Assembly: GCA_016874895.1 (NCBI GenBank)
Contig: VGSX01000006.1
Span: 1-29,964 of the forward strand
DNA from: Deltaproteobacteria bacterium
GTDB taxonomy: Bacteria; Desulfobacterota; Desulfobaccia; Desulfobaccales; Desulfobaccaceae
Length of the DNA stretch: 29,964 nucleotides
Direction: 5' to 3'
In this document: positions 15,488 to 24,024 of the stretch, one piece after another
How the letters are laid out: each line of letters starts with the position of its first letter
Position numbering within the stretch: position 1 is the first letter of the stretch
Notes under the pieces: generated by a model
Databases searched by the model: none
The model's input: only the letters and a program-made list of their open reading frames with translations
Told to the model about the DNA's origin: nothing
Position numbers and translations under genes: made by a program

Positions 15488-17560
15488 TTACCGCCAGATC
15501 AAACGGGCGTCCACGGCCCAACATCCCGTTGGTGTAGCTATCAGGGGGTTGATGTCCAGTTCTCGTAATGAAGGGAGGCTGGTGGCCAGATCAGCAATGA
15601 TGACCAGCACCCTAACGATGGCCTCAAGCTCCACCCCCGGCTCCCCCCGGTACCCGGTGAGGAGGGGGAAAGAACGCAGGGAGGCCAACAGGCGCCGGGC
15701 CTGGTACGGACTTAAGGGCGCCAGGGTCTGGGCCGTATCCCGCCACATTTCGGTTAAGACGCCGCCATAGCCGCACACCACCACGGGCCCGAAGGTGGCG
15801 TCCTGTTTGACCCCCACCAGGAGTTCCCGCCCCTGGACCTGCTTCTGCACCAGGATGCCGGTGGACCCATCCGGGGGAGCGCCCACCAGGAATTGCTGTA
15901 AGCGGCTAAAACCGGCCCGCAGGACCCTCTCGTCCCCGATATTCAGGAGCACCCCGCCTCGGTCGGATTTATGCAGAAAATCCTCGGCAATGATTTTGAG
16001 TGCCACTGGATAGCCACAGGCGGTCGCGGCGGCCGCGGCTTGGTCAGGAGTATGGGTCAAGGAGCCGGCAGGGGTTGGAATGCCATAAGCGGCCAGAAAA
16101 TCTAATGCCTCCTGGCCCAACAGGAGGGATTTAGCGGGAGTCTCGGCCATAACCTCCGGGTCCGGGGATTCCCAGGTTGCCAAAGGCCGGGAAAGGGCCT
16201 GGTGGCGGCGGTAAAGCTGCCCCAGGGCAAAGGCGGCCTGCTCCACCGAAAAATAGCAGGCCAGGCCCGGTACCACAGCCAGATCCCGGCTGACCTCGTC
16301 CCGGGCATTGCCGTACATGGCCACCACTAAGGGTTTCTGGTGCTTTTCCAGGTGCAGGTCGCCGAAAAAGGCCGGGGTGGCGATGATATTGCAATGCAGG
16401 GGAGAACTGAGGGCCGGCAGCATGCACATGACGCCGTCGATCTGAGGGTCGGCCAAAAAACCGGTGAGGGTGTCCCGGGCAACTTTGAGGAAGTCCCCGG
16501 TGAGCATGCCGATGGGCCACAGGTCCACGGGATTGTTCAGGGCGTGCCAGTACGGTCCCTGGGGCTCCACCAGGGTGAGGATGCTCTCGGGGAGGGGGCC
16601 CGGGGTCAGTCCTTCCCGGCTGAGGGCGTCCAGGGCGATAATGCCCAGGGCGCCGCTGGGAGTGGCGATGCCCACCCGGGGACCCCGCAGGAGTGGCAAT
16701 TTTACCAAGGCCTTGATAGTGTCCTGCAGCTCCACAACAGTGGACACCCGGGTGAGACCGGCCCGCCGGCAGGCCGCGGTAAAGACCTGATCCTCTCCCA
16801 CCAGGGAACCGGTATGGGAAAGCGCGGCCTTGGCCCCGGCCTCACTGACCCCGGTCTTAAATATCACCACCGGCTTGGTGCGATTCACCCGGGCTGCCGT
16901 GGCCAGAAAGGCACGGCCTTCCTTCAGCCCCTCGATGTGCAGGGCGATGAGGCGGGTTTGGGGGTCATGTTCCAAATATTCCAGGGATTCCACAAAACCT
17001 ATATCTGCAGCATTGCCGATGTCGAGGGCCTTGCCCAGGGGGCCGGTGAAGGACTCGGCCCCTACCTGGGGCGCCCCGCTCTGGGCCACCAGGGCCACCG
17101 GCGGCGGGTCCGGGGGGCGGCTAAGATCCACAAAGGCGGTGGTGAAACCGTTAAAAGCATTCAGCACTCCCATAGTGTTGGGGCCCACAATACGGGCCTG
17201 ATACTGCCGGGCCGCAGCCACCAGTTTACCCTGCAAGCTCTTCCCCTGGGTGTCGGCGTCCGCAAAGCCCTGGGTGATGATCACCAGCCAGCGGATGCCT
17301 TTCTCAAAACACTCCTGGGCCACCGGCAGGACCCGGTCCCGGCCCACGGCAATAACCGCCAGGTCCGGGATTTCGGGGAGGTCCTCCACCCGGGGATAAA
17401 CCTTGTGGCCCAAAATTTCCTCGGCCTGGGGGTGAATCACGTAAATTCTGCCCCGATAGCCATAGCGCACCAGCATTTCCAGGCCGTTATAGGCGCCGAC
17501 GCCGGTCTGGCGGGAGACGCCCACCAGTGCCACGGCCCGGGGCTCAAACAATTCCCGCAT
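15488..17560 (-). CDS. Second NDP-forming acyl-CoA synthetase, fused alpha-beta
   Basis: This is a 690-residue paralogue of the enzyme at 12089, with the same domain order. The CoA-binding domain is FEPRAVALVGVS. The relay His249 is in AALSHTGSLVGED, here with the canonical HTGS where the other copy has HTKS. A C-terminal ATP-grasp domain contains LHKSDRGGVLL. I chose ATG 17560 because GGGGGGAA precedes it at 6 bases and MRELFEPRAV aligns with the family start; ATG 17581 is 7 codons upstream with a weaker site. The two copies are quite divergent, which suggests different acyl substrates rather than a recent duplication. It is divergent from the hypothetical gene at 17797 across a 236-bp spacer. 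Confidence 0.88.
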   Translation of the reverse strand: MRELFEPRAVALVGVSRQTGVGAYNGLEMLVRYGYRGRIYVIHPQAEEILGHKVYPRVEDLPEIPDLAVIAVGRDRVLPVAQECFEKGIRWLVIITQGFADADTQGKSLQGKLVAAARQYQARIVGPNTMGVLNAFNGFTTAFVDLSRPPDPPPVALVAQSGAPQVGAESFTGPLGKALDIGNAADIGFVESLEYLEHDPQTRLIALHIEGLKEGRAFLATAARVNRTKPVVIFKTGVSEAGAKAALSHTGSLVGEDQVFTAACRRAGLTRVSTVVELQDTIKALVKLPLLRGPRVGIATPSGALGIIALDALSREGLTPGPLPESILTLVEPQGPYWHALNNPVDLWPIGMLTGDFLKVARDTLTGFLADPQIDGVMCMLPALSSPLHCNIIATPAFFGDLHLEKHQKPLVVAMYGNARDEVSRDLAVVPGLACYFSVEQAAFALGQLYRRHQALSRPLATWESPDPEVMAETPAKSLLLGQEALDFLAAYGIPTPAGSLTHTPDQAAAAATACGYPVALKIIAEDFLHKSDRGGVLLNIGDERVLRAGFSRLQQFLVGAPPDGSTGILVQKQVQGRELLVGVKQDATFGPVVVCGYGGVLTEMWRDTAQTLAPLSPYQARRLLASLRSFPLLTGYRGEPGVELEAIVRVLVIIADLATSLPSLRELDINPLIATPTGCWAVDARLIWR

Positions 17561-17796
17561 GGTGATTCCCCCCTGTGCCATAATTTTTTCCAGGCCGCGG
17601 CTCCAGGCGGGAGGCGCTGCGACATTGATAGGCAGACCTGGATAGCCGCGCTACGAGACCAGGCCCAGGACAATATCAGCTTGCGGCCAGAGACAAAAAT
17701 GGTTAATTTTATTATTTAAGGACCATTAAAATCAGTGTCCCAGTCACGAGGGCCTCTGTCGACATAATCACTCCTAACTTGAGAAAATTACACTAA

Positions 17797-18867
17797 ATGA
17801 ACGGTTTTGTCCAGCAGGTGCAGGCTAATTGCCGGATTGCGGCAGCCGGACAGGTGGGATTTTATTCCTTATGCGGCATGCTGTTGCGGTTGCGCCAGCT
17901 TTATAAATGGGAGCAGGGGTTGCTGCCTTGGCAGGAGGGCGACCCCCAGGCGGTATTGGCGTGGATAGAGACCCAGGAAGAATCCTGGACTGATCTTGAA
18001 CAGGAGAATTTACAAGATCTGCATTGGGCCGGTCGGCGGGTGGACCCTTTTGCGGTGGCGGAGCTGAACGATCTGCTGGGGGGTGAAGGCCTGGCCTACG
18101 GGGCCGGTTACACTCACGGGATGGCGCCCATGTGTTTTCTGGGTGAGTTGTGGGAGGTGCAAAAGCGCCGCCACCTGACCGTCTTGATTCTAGGCCCGGA
18201 ACTGGCCCGGGATCTGGACGCAGCCCCGGCCCTGCGCCAGGGTGAGCTCATCTATCTGCGGACCGAGCCTCTAGCTTTTTACCTTTGGGATACCCTCTCC
18301 GACCCCACCAAACAGAACAACATCTATTTAAAGATCGCCCTGGCGTCCCAGGATATCGATCTGGCCGGGCTCCTGCGACGACCGGACCGGGGCCGGGAGC
18401 ATTTTGAGGCCTTGCTCCGGTCCCAGGGTGAAGCCCTGATCCGACACGAGATAGGAGAAGCCCTGGAGCCGGCCCTGCAGCACACCCTGCCCGTCATTGT
18501 GGCGCGGTTTCCCCATTCCCGGATTGAGCGGTGGGTCCGGGCCCTCAAAGACGCCCTGGCCGACCTGAATAACTGGGGCCGGTTAGCCCATTTCCAGGAG
18601 CGGCAGGACCTGCCCTCCCTGGCCCTGCTCCTGGCCTGGCGGCCGGGTTTTTATCCCTACCTGATCCCGGAGTTGGAGCCGGCCTTCTGGGAACTGCAAA
18701 AAACCCGGGATTGGGGAGTCATAGAGGACGCCCGGCAAACGTCCCTTGCCCATCTGCGCCAGAGCGCAGCGCAACTGGACGAGGTGTTGGAGGAACTTTC
18801 CGGGGCCCCGGACGAAACCGTGGCCGCGGCGATAGAGCAGAAATTCATCACCCCACTGGGCCTGTAA
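17797..18867 (+). CDS. Conserved hypothetical protein
   Basis: This 356-residue soluble protein is rich in Leu, Trp and acidic residues, with no signal peptide or membrane span. Long helices dominate, for example CRIAAAGQVGFYSLCGMLLR near residue 12 and the C-terminal AHLRQSAAQLDEVLEELSG. Distinct stretches are GAGYTHGMAPMCFLGELWE (about 107-125) and DPTKQNNIYLKIALASQDID (about 175-195). I recall similar proteins annotated only as a deltaproteobacterial conserved family (Sfum_1244-like); the function is unknown. The start codon lacks a strong Shine-Dalgarno. The frame is intact with high GC and normal codon use. It lies 110 bp upstream of guaA, with a heptamer-like tract between, and could be co-transcribed. 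Confidence 0.82.
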   Translation: MNGFVQQVQANCRIAAAGQVGFYSLCGMLLRLRQLYKWEQGLLPWQEGDPQAVLAWIETQEESWTDLEQENLQDLHWAGRRVDPFAVAELNDLLGGEGLAYGAGYTHGMAPMCFLGELWEVQKRRHLTVLILGPELARDLDAAPALRQGELIYLRTEPLAFYLWDTLSDPTKQNNIYLKIALASQDIDLAGLLRRPDRGREHFEALLRSQGEALIRHEIGEALEPALQHTLPVIVARFPHSRIERWVRALKDALADLNNWGRLAHFQERQDLPSLALLLAWRPGFYPYLIPELEPAFWELQKTRDWGVIEDARQTSLAHLRQSAAQLDEVLEELSGAPDETVAAAIEQKFITPLGL

Positions 18868-18905
18868 TATTTATTTCAGTTTTCGGGGGCTGGGGCAGAG
18901 GCGTT

Positions 18906-18940
18906 GTTTTCCTTTTCCGTTTTGCCGTTTTCTGTTAACT
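18906..18940. repeat. Degenerate heptamer tract before guaA
   Basis: In 7-bp phase the sequence reads GTTTTCC, TTTTCCG, TTTTGCC, GTTTTCT, GTTAACT. The period is plausible but the units are more divergent than in the other tracts, so this is a weaker member. Confidence 0.35.
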
Positions 18941-18977
18941 TGAATTGTGAACTATTCCGAATAGAGGCGAACCTATC

Positions 18978-20525
18978 GTGATTGATCCGCATCGAGACAA
19001 GGTGCTCATCCTGGATTTCGGATCGCAGTACACGCAGCTCATCGCCCGGCGCATCCGGGAACTGCATGTTTATTGCGAGATACATCCCTACCTGATTTCC
19101 CTGGAGCAGATCAGGGATTTTGCTCCCCGGGGGATCGTGCTCTCCGGGGGGCCCCGGAGCGTCTATGAGGCGGACGCCCCCCTGGTGGGCCGGGAGGTGC
19201 TGGAGCTGGGGGTGCCCGTTCTGGGCATCTGCTATGGACTGCAACTCATTAACCACATCCTGGGAGGCAAGGTGTCGCCGGCCCCCTCCCGGGAGTACGG
19301 CCGCAAGCACTTTACCGTTCTGGACCATCAGGACCTCTTTGCTGGCCTGGAGTCCGAGGAGCAGGTATGGATGAGTCACGGCGACCGGGTGGATGAGCTG
19401 GCCCCGGGCTTGGAAATTATCGGAGCCTCGGATACCTGTCCGGCCGGCGCGGTCCGGGACCGGCGGCGGCACATCTACGGGGTCCAGTTTCATCCGGAGG
19501 TCAAGCACACCCCTGGCGGTGACCGGGTCCTGGCCAACTTTCTTTTCCATATCTGCGGGCTGCAGCCTCTGTGGACCATGAAGTCCTTCGTGGCGGCCAC
19601 CACCCGGGCAATTCGGGAGAAAGTGGGGGAAGATCAAGTAATCTGCGCCCTGTCCGGAGGGGTGGACTCCTCGGTGACCGCGGTGCTGCTCCACCTGGCC
19701 ATAGGAGAGCGCCTCACCTGTATCTTTGTCAACAACGGCGTTTTGCGCCAGGGTGAGGCCGAAAAAGTGGTGCGGCTCTTCCGGGAACATTACCACATGA
19801 ATCTGGTGGATGTGGACGCCAGCGAAAGTTTTCTGGAATTACTGGAAGGGGTGGTTGACCCGGAAGAAAAACGCCGTCGCATCGGCCGGGAATTTATCCG
19901 GGTCTTCGCCGAAGAAGCCGGGAAATTGGGCCAGGTGAAGTATCTGGCCCAGGGGACGCTCTATCCCGACGTCATTGAAAGCGTTTCCTTCAAGGGTCCC
20001 TCGGCCACCATCAAGACCCACCATAACGTGGGGGGGTTGCCGGAAGTCATGCCCCTGGAGCTCATCGAACCCCTGCGCGAGTTATTCAAGGATGAGGTCC
20101 GGGAACTGGGACAGGAACTGAGGCTCCCCGAGGAAATGATCTGGCGGCACCCCTTTCCCGGTCCGGGTTTGGCTATCCGGATTCTGGGAGAGGTGACCCC
20201 CGAAAGGTTGGCCATCTTACGGGAAGCCGATGTTATTGTTTTGGAAGAAATGAAAGCCGCAGGATTGTACCGCCAGGTCTGGCAGGCTTTCGCAGTGCTG
20301 CTGCCCATCCGGACGGTGGGGGTCATGGGCGACGAACGCACCTACGAACACGTCATCGCCCTGAGGGTGGTGGATTCCACCGACGCCATGACCGCGGACT
20401 GGAGCAGACTGCCCCATGAGTTCCTGGCCAAGCTGGCCAACCGCATTATCAATGAGGTCAAGGGCGTCAACCGGGTAGTGTATGATATCTCCTCCAAGCC
20501 GCCCAGCACCATAGAGTGGGAATAG
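18978..20525 (+). CDS. guaA: GMP synthase (glutamine-hydrolysing)
   Basis: This 515-residue cytosolic enzyme converts XMP, ATP and glutamine to GMP. The class I amidotransferase domain (about 1-195) has Cys85 (GICYGLQL), His172 and Glu174 (FHPEVKHT). The ATP pyrophosphatase domain has the P-loop SGGVDSS at 226-232. The C-terminal dimerisation domain ends YDISSKPPSTIEWE, the canonical end. The length is close to the usual 510-525. It starts with GTG at 18978, with AGGCGA upstream. All catalytic residues are present. Its 3' end runs straight into a heptamer tract (20529). Confidence 0.97.
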   Translation: MIDPHRDKVLILDFGSQYTQLIARRIRELHVYCEIHPYLISLEQIRDFAPRGIVLSGGPRSVYEADAPLVGREVLELGVPVLGICYGLQLINHILGGKVSPAPSREYGRKHFTVLDHQDLFAGLESEEQVWMSHGDRVDELAPGLEIIGASDTCPAGAVRDRRRHIYGVQFHPEVKHTPGGDRVLANFLFHICGLQPLWTMKSFVAATTRAIREKVGEDQVICALSGGVDSSVTAVLLHLAIGERLTCIFVNNGVLRQGEAEKVVRLFREHYHMNLVDVDASESFLELLEGVVDPEEKRRRIGREFIRVFAEEAGKLGQVKYLAQGTLYPDVIESVSFKGPSATIKTHHNVGGLPEVMPLELIEPLRELFKDEVRELGQELRLPEEMIWRHPFPGPGLAIRILGEVTPERLAILREADVIVLEEMKAAGLYRQVWQAFAVLLPIRTVGVMGDERTYEHVIALRVVDSTDAMTADWSRLPHEFLAKLANRIINEVKGVNRVVYDISSKPPSTIEWE

Positions 20526-20528
20526 AAA

Positions 20529-20556
20529 GTTTCCGGTTGTCTGTTTCCGGTTTCCG
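20529..20556. repeat. Heptamer tandem tract GTTTCCG x4
   Basis: Four 7-bp units in phase read GTTTCCG, GTTGTCT, GTTTCCG, GTTTCCG. It begins 3 bases after the guaA stop codon. Confidence 0.7.
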
Positions 20557-20700
20557 ATCTTTATTTTATCGAAATGATCTTAGAGGGTTGAGTCTCTGGC
20601 AAGACTTTTTTTGGCGTGAGGCCAGGCTATTATGTATGATGCACCTGCTGGGTCAAGGAAGATCGGATCGGGGTTTATCAGGTAGCCGACGTGTTTCCCC

Positions 20701-20741
20701 ATAACCCATTACCTATAACCTATTACCTATAACCTATTACC
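20701..20741. repeat. Heptamer tandem tract ATAACCT/ATTACCT, six units, abutting holB
   Basis: In 7-bp phase: ATAACCC, ATTACCT, ATAACCT, ATTACCT, ATAACCT, ATTACC, and the next base is the A of the holB ATG. It can also be read as three 14-bp units. This is the cleanest and longest tract in the window. It occupies the whole region where the holB ribosome site should be. Confidence 0.85.
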
Positions 20742-21749
20742 ATGTTTTTTCGAGATATTGTCGGCCAGGAACGGGTCATCGGTTTTCTCCGGCAGGCCCT
20801 GAAGCATGATCAGATGCCCCACGCCCTGCTCTTCCTGGGAAATGCCGGGGTGGGGAGAGGCAGCACGGCCCAGGCCTTGGCCCAAGCCCTGAATTGTGAA
20901 GATCGCCAAGCGGATCAGGACGCTTGCGGCCGCTGCCGTTCCTGCCGCTGGTTTGCCGGGGGGGGGCATCCGGATTTCTGGCAGATCGGCCCGGAGGGCG
21001 AAGGGGCGCACCCGCCGATCAAGATCGAACAGATCCGGGTATTGCGCCGCCAGGTAAGTTTTTCACCCCTGGCCGGGAGTTGGCGGGTGGTGCTGTTGAA
21101 GCCGGCGGAGAGCTTGAATGAGGAGGCGGCTAATGCCCTGTTAAAAACCCTGGAAGAGCCTCCCGAGGGCAATGTCTTTATCTTAACGGCAGTAGGAGAG
21201 CGGGACCTGCTGCCCACCATCGTCTCCCGCTGCCGGCGTTTGACCTTCGGCGCCATCCCCCAGGCCGTTCTCATCCGGGAGTTGCAGCAGCGCCGGGGAC
21301 TGAGCCCGGAACAGGCTTCCCTGGTGGCGGCCATCAACTACGGCTCCCTGGGGCAGGCCCTGGAGGAGGATCTGGAAGATCTGTTGGCCCGGCGTAATAA
21401 AGCGGTGAGCGAACTGGAGATGCTGCACCGGGGGAGTATCACCGAAGTACTGCACTGGGCCGAGCAGGGCAAAAAGGCGGTGGGCCTGGATCGCTTGGTG
21501 TTATTGGGGCGGTTGTGGTACCGGGACCTCTTGGCCCTGGCCAGCGGCGCCTCACCCGGTCAGGTAGTTAACCAGGACTGTTTGGAGGAACTGGCACGGC
21601 AGCAACCCCAGGTGACCGTCCCGGTAATCCTGGCGCGGCTGGAGGCCTTGACCAGGCTGCAACGACAGGTGCGGGCCAATCTCAATGTGGAATTGGCCCT
21701 GAACAATTTTTCCTTCCAGTGGCGGGGAGAAGGCCTGGTCCCGGTTTAG
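20742..21749 (+). CDS. holB: DNA polymerase III delta-prime subunit
   Basis: This 335-residue clamp-loader subunit begins MFFRDIVGQERVIGFL and carries the AAA+ fold. The Walker A position reads GNAGVGRGST (33-42): the catalytic Lys is gone, as expected for the non-hydrolysing delta-prime stator. The zinc module Cys52, Cys62, Cys65, Cys68 and a sensor-like VSRCRRL block are present. The next Met is residue 25, inside a conserved block, so the ATG at 20742 is very likely right. Yet it has no Shine-Dalgarno, because an AT-rich heptamer tract touches it. It is followed by ricT, the same order as in Firmicutes (holB-yaaT). Confidence 0.92.
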   Translation: MFFRDIVGQERVIGFLRQALKHDQMPHALLFLGNAGVGRGSTAQALAQALNCEDRQADQDACGRCRSCRWFAGGGHPDFWQIGPEGEGAHPPIKIEQIRVLRRQVSFSPLAGSWRVVLLKPAESLNEEAANALLKTLEEPPEGNVFILTAVGERDLLPTIVSRCRRLTFGAIPQAVLIRELQQRRGLSPEQASLVAAINYGSLGQALEEDLEDLLARRNKAVSELEMLHRGSITEVLHWAEQGKKAVGLDRLVLLGRLWYRDLLALASGASPGQVVNQDCLEELARQQPQVTVPVILARLEALTRLQRQVRANLNVELALNNFSFQWRGEGLVPV

Positions 21750-21827
21750 AATTGAGTTTGCAGGAAAAATAGGTGTATATTAAACCCTATGACTTCGGAA
21801 ATGATTCCAACGAGAAAATAATATCAT

Positions 21828-22754
21828 ATGAGTAAAATCGTTCGGGTGCGCTTCCGCCCCCACGGGAAAGTATATAACTTCGATTCCGGACATTTTGTCC
21901 TCTCCCAGGGGGATCGGGTCATCGTTGAGACGGAACAGGGGATGGCCTTCGGCACGGTGGTGAGCCCGCCGCAACCCCGCAGCCCCAAGCTCATGGTCCA
22001 GCCCTTAAAGCCGGTGTACCGCTTGGCCACCCCGGATGACATCGAGCAGGCCCGTCTCATAGAGTTGAAAGAGCAGGAGGCCTTTAAGTATTGCCAGCAG
22101 TGCATCCAGAGACGCCAGTTGCCCATGCACCTGGTGCGGGTGGAGAGCCTGTTCGACGGCAGCAAGATGGTCTTTTATTTTACTGCCGCCAAGAGAGTGG
22201 ACTTTCGGGAACTGGTGCGCGATCTGGTGCAACAGTTCCGCACCCGCATCGAATTGCGGCAGATCGGGGTGCGGCACCAGGCTAAGATGATCGGCGGCTT
22301 GGGAAACTGCGGCCGCCCCTTCTGCTGTTCCTCCTTTCTCCAGGATTTCGCTCCGGTCTCGGTGCGAATGGCCAAGGAGCAGAATCTCAGCCTCAACCCC
22401 AGCAAAATTTCCGGGTGTTGCGGCCGCTTGATGTGTTGTTTAATGTATGAATTTCAAACATATATGGATCTCAAGGCCGGCTTGCCCAAGGTGGGCAAAA
22501 AGATCATGCTCCCCGAAGGCGAGGCGAAAATTATCCGGCAAAATGTCATCAATCAAACGGTGACCCTGGAATTAAACGACGGCCGGGAGATCGAATTAGC
22601 CATGACGGAAATCACCGACCGGCAGCCGGTGGTGGCGGCTGTGGCCTCCCAGGAGGCCGGATTCGATAACGGTTGGGGAGAATTAGAGGCAACAGGCTCA
22701 GACACCAGGCCGGCCCAGGCCCCTTTGCCGGGAAGGCTTGGCCGGACCGAGTGA
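21828..22754 (+). CDS. ricT: PSP1-domain regulator RicT (YaaT)
   Basis: This 308-residue protein has the PSP1 domain (about 1-95, VRVRFRPHGKVYNFDSG) and the conserved Cys set: Cys161, Cys166 and Cys167 (NCGRPFCCSSF), then Cys197, Cys198, Cys203 and Cys204 (GCCGRLMCC). In Bacillus, RicT is part of the RicA-RicF-RicT iron-sulfur complex that helps RNase Y and affects sporulation, competence and biofilm. In other bacteria the role is poorly known. It is linked to holB with a 78-bp gap. The tail after about residue 265 is low-complexity and not conserved. The ribosome site is weak (GAGAAAA). RNA-processing function here is inference. Confidence 0.9.
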   Translation: MSKIVRVRFRPHGKVYNFDSGHFVLSQGDRVIVETEQGMAFGTVVSPPQPRSPKLMVQPLKPVYRLATPDDIEQARLIELKEQEAFKYCQQCIQRRQLPMHLVRVESLFDGSKMVFYFTAAKRVDFRELVRDLVQQFRTRIELRQIGVRHQAKMIGGLGNCGRPFCCSSFLQDFAPVSVRMAKEQNLSLNPSKISGCCGRLMCCLMYEFQTYMDLKAGLPKVGKKIMLPEGEAKIIRQNVINQTVTLELNDGREIELAMTEITDRQPVVAAVASQEAGFDNGWGELEATGSDTRPAQAPLPGRLGRTE

Positions 22755-22782
22755 TTCAATCGCCGGCCATCGAGGGAAAAAC

Positions 22783-23457
22783 ATGGCTGACTTCGAGCAT
22801 ACCCTGCACATGCTCAAGTTCTTCATCAAAAAAGAGATAATCGACAACTACTTTGCCGAACGGACTTACCTTGAAGAAGATCTTGAGCTCTTGCAGCGCA
22901 AAGAAAAAGAATATGAGGCCGAATTAGACCGGGCTCTGCCGGTCTTTGCGGCTTTCTACCACCTCTTGGGGTCGGAGGCCGCCATTGCCGCGGTGCTCAA
23001 GCTCTGGGGGGCACAGACGCGGCCCGGGTTCCCCGAGTATCAACAGGTTTCCCCGGCCGCCCGTCAGGCTGTCCTGGAAAAGTTTCCGCCCCACGGTTGG
23101 ACGGCCCGGGGGCGGTTGAAAAATCAGATTTTCGACCTGTACAAGCAGGTGCACAAGACGGCCCAGGACCTGAGAAAAAAGCAACTCCAGGTGGCGGCGC
23201 ACTGTGAGCTGTATAATGAAGATGTGGAAAAATTTAACCGCAATTATGACTTTAACCTGATTGCCGCCCAGGTGGAGGCCCTGGAGGGACACGAAACCCC
23301 TCTGGAAAGCGGGCTGAGCGCCACGGACCGGGAGGCCATGTCCGCCCGGATGTTGTTGCATAAAAAGGTCCCCAAGGCCTGCATCCTGGTGACCATGCCG
23401 GAGCTGCCGCCCCTGGACGCCATTAAAAAGAAGCTGGGGAGAATCATCGATCAGTAG
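22783..23457 (+). CDS. Hypothetical helical protein downstream of ricT
   Basis: The 224-residue soluble protein starts at ATG 22783 with GAGGGA 6 bases upstream. An in-frame start at 22738 would overlap ricT and is less likely. It is predominantly helical and charged: a first helix pair HMLKFFIKKEIIDNYFAERT and TYLEEDLELLQRKEKEYEA, a globular middle with GSEAAIAAVLKLWGAQTRPG, and a coiled-coil-like stretch DLYKQVHKTAQDLRKKQLQV. There is no signal peptide, membrane span or known catalytic motif. It probably forms one transcript with holB and ricT, whose 3' neighbour in many genomes is metG instead. I do not recognise the family. Confidence 0.8.
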   Translation: MADFEHTLHMLKFFIKKEIIDNYFAERTYLEEDLELLQRKEKEYEAELDRALPVFAAFYHLLGSEAAIAAVLKLWGAQTRPGFPEYQQVSPAARQAVLEKFPPHGWTARGRLKNQIFDLYKQVHKTAQDLRKKQLQVAAHCELYNEDVEKFNRNYDFNLIAAQVEALEGHETPLESGLSATDREAMSARMLLHKKVPKACILVTMPELPPLDAIKKKLGRIIDQ

Positions 23458-23521
23458 CAAGAGGGCATGGACGGGATCATGACTTGGTTGCGGGAGGCCC
23501 TAAGGAAAGATACGACACCTC

Positions 23522-23546
23522 GCTTAAAAACTCAAAAACGACGGGT
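23522..23546 (+). repeat. Left terminal inverted repeat of relic IS
   Basis: It begins GCTTAAAAACTC and ends ACGACGGGT. It matches the complement of 24000-24024 at 24 of 25 positions (A versus G at position 8). Confidence 0.8.
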
Positions 23547-23629
23547 GAGATTGAAAAGACCCTTTAATCATGCGGCGTTGAGGGACTTATTCACCTCCAG
23601 CCGGATAGAGTGTTGAAATTGTTTTTGCA

Positions 23630-23834
23630 TCAAGTCCAGAGTAGGGGTTGAAAGTGGCTGAGCATGAGCCTGAAGAGTTCGTTTTCCTTTTTGTCATCGG
23701 GATGGCCCTTCGGGCGGACGACCTCAAAATATAATGGTTTTCTCAGCAAACCATCGGAGGAGCATCTTAAGGCGCCAATAGCCGGCGTCTAATAATCGCC
23801 GGAAGCGCCATTCGGTGATAAAACCTGGCGCCAA
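23630..23834 (-). pseudogene. Transposase remnant, two frame-shifted pieces
   Basis: Read on the minus strand, an open piece at 23834-23727 encodes PGFITEWRFRRLLDAGYW and RLKMLLRWFAEKTI before a stop. After a one-base frame change a second piece (about 23722-23633) encodes VVRPKGHPDDKKENELFRLM and LSHFQPLLW before TGA 23632-23630. The order and composition recall the DDE transposases of IS4/IS701-like elements found in this lineage, with the middle catalytic part deleted. The family is a guess from memory; decay is plain from the stops and frame change. It lies inside the inverted repeats. Confidence 0.5.
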
Positions 23835-23999
23835 CTACCTGGCATACCTTTGAACAAGACTCTGATTTAATGACTATCCCTATTTTTCAAATTATTTAAG
23901 CAAGTTATGCTTTGTGTTCATCCAGCAGCCTTGGTGATTTTGTCCGAAAGGTTGATTTATACCTTCTGAACATTAGCATGTCAGGCTAATCAAAGGATT

Positions 24000-24024
24000 A
24001 CCCGTCGTTTTTGAGTCTTTAAGC
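24000..24024 (-). repeat. Right terminal inverted repeat of relic IS
   Basis: It is the partner of 23522-23546, reading ACCCGTCG at its inner end and TTTAAGC at its outer end. Confidence 0.8.

Larger units (their letters stand above)
23522..24024. mobile_element. Eroded insertion sequence bounded by 25-bp terminal inverted repeats
   Basis: The two ends at 23522-23546 and 24000-24024 are reverse complements over 25 bases with a single mismatch. Each contains ACTCAAAAACGACGGGT or its equivalent read inward. The 453 bp between them are non-coding and hold transposase debris on the minus strand. This is too short for a working transposase gene, so it is an internally deleted relic or a MITE-like derivative. 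No target-site duplication can be read with confidence. Confidence 0.75.

Noticed and set aside
16340..17719. 459-codon open frame on the plus strand
   Set aside because: It lies antisense to the second acyl-CoA synthetase. Its composition (Gly, His, Gln and Pro-rich) is that of a frame mirrored from GC-rich code, and it has no recognisable domain.
17561..17796. tRNA or small RNA in the 236-bp divergent spacer
   Set aside because: No cloverleaf, no clear promoter pair and no terminator hairpin were found.
18876..19796. 306-codon open frame on the minus strand
   Set aside because: It is the antisense shadow of guaA, whose catalytic motifs are intact on the other strand.
20701..20741. CRISPR or VNTR-type array
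   Set aside because: Units are 7 bp with no spacers, so it is not CRISPR; it is treated as a heptamer tract.
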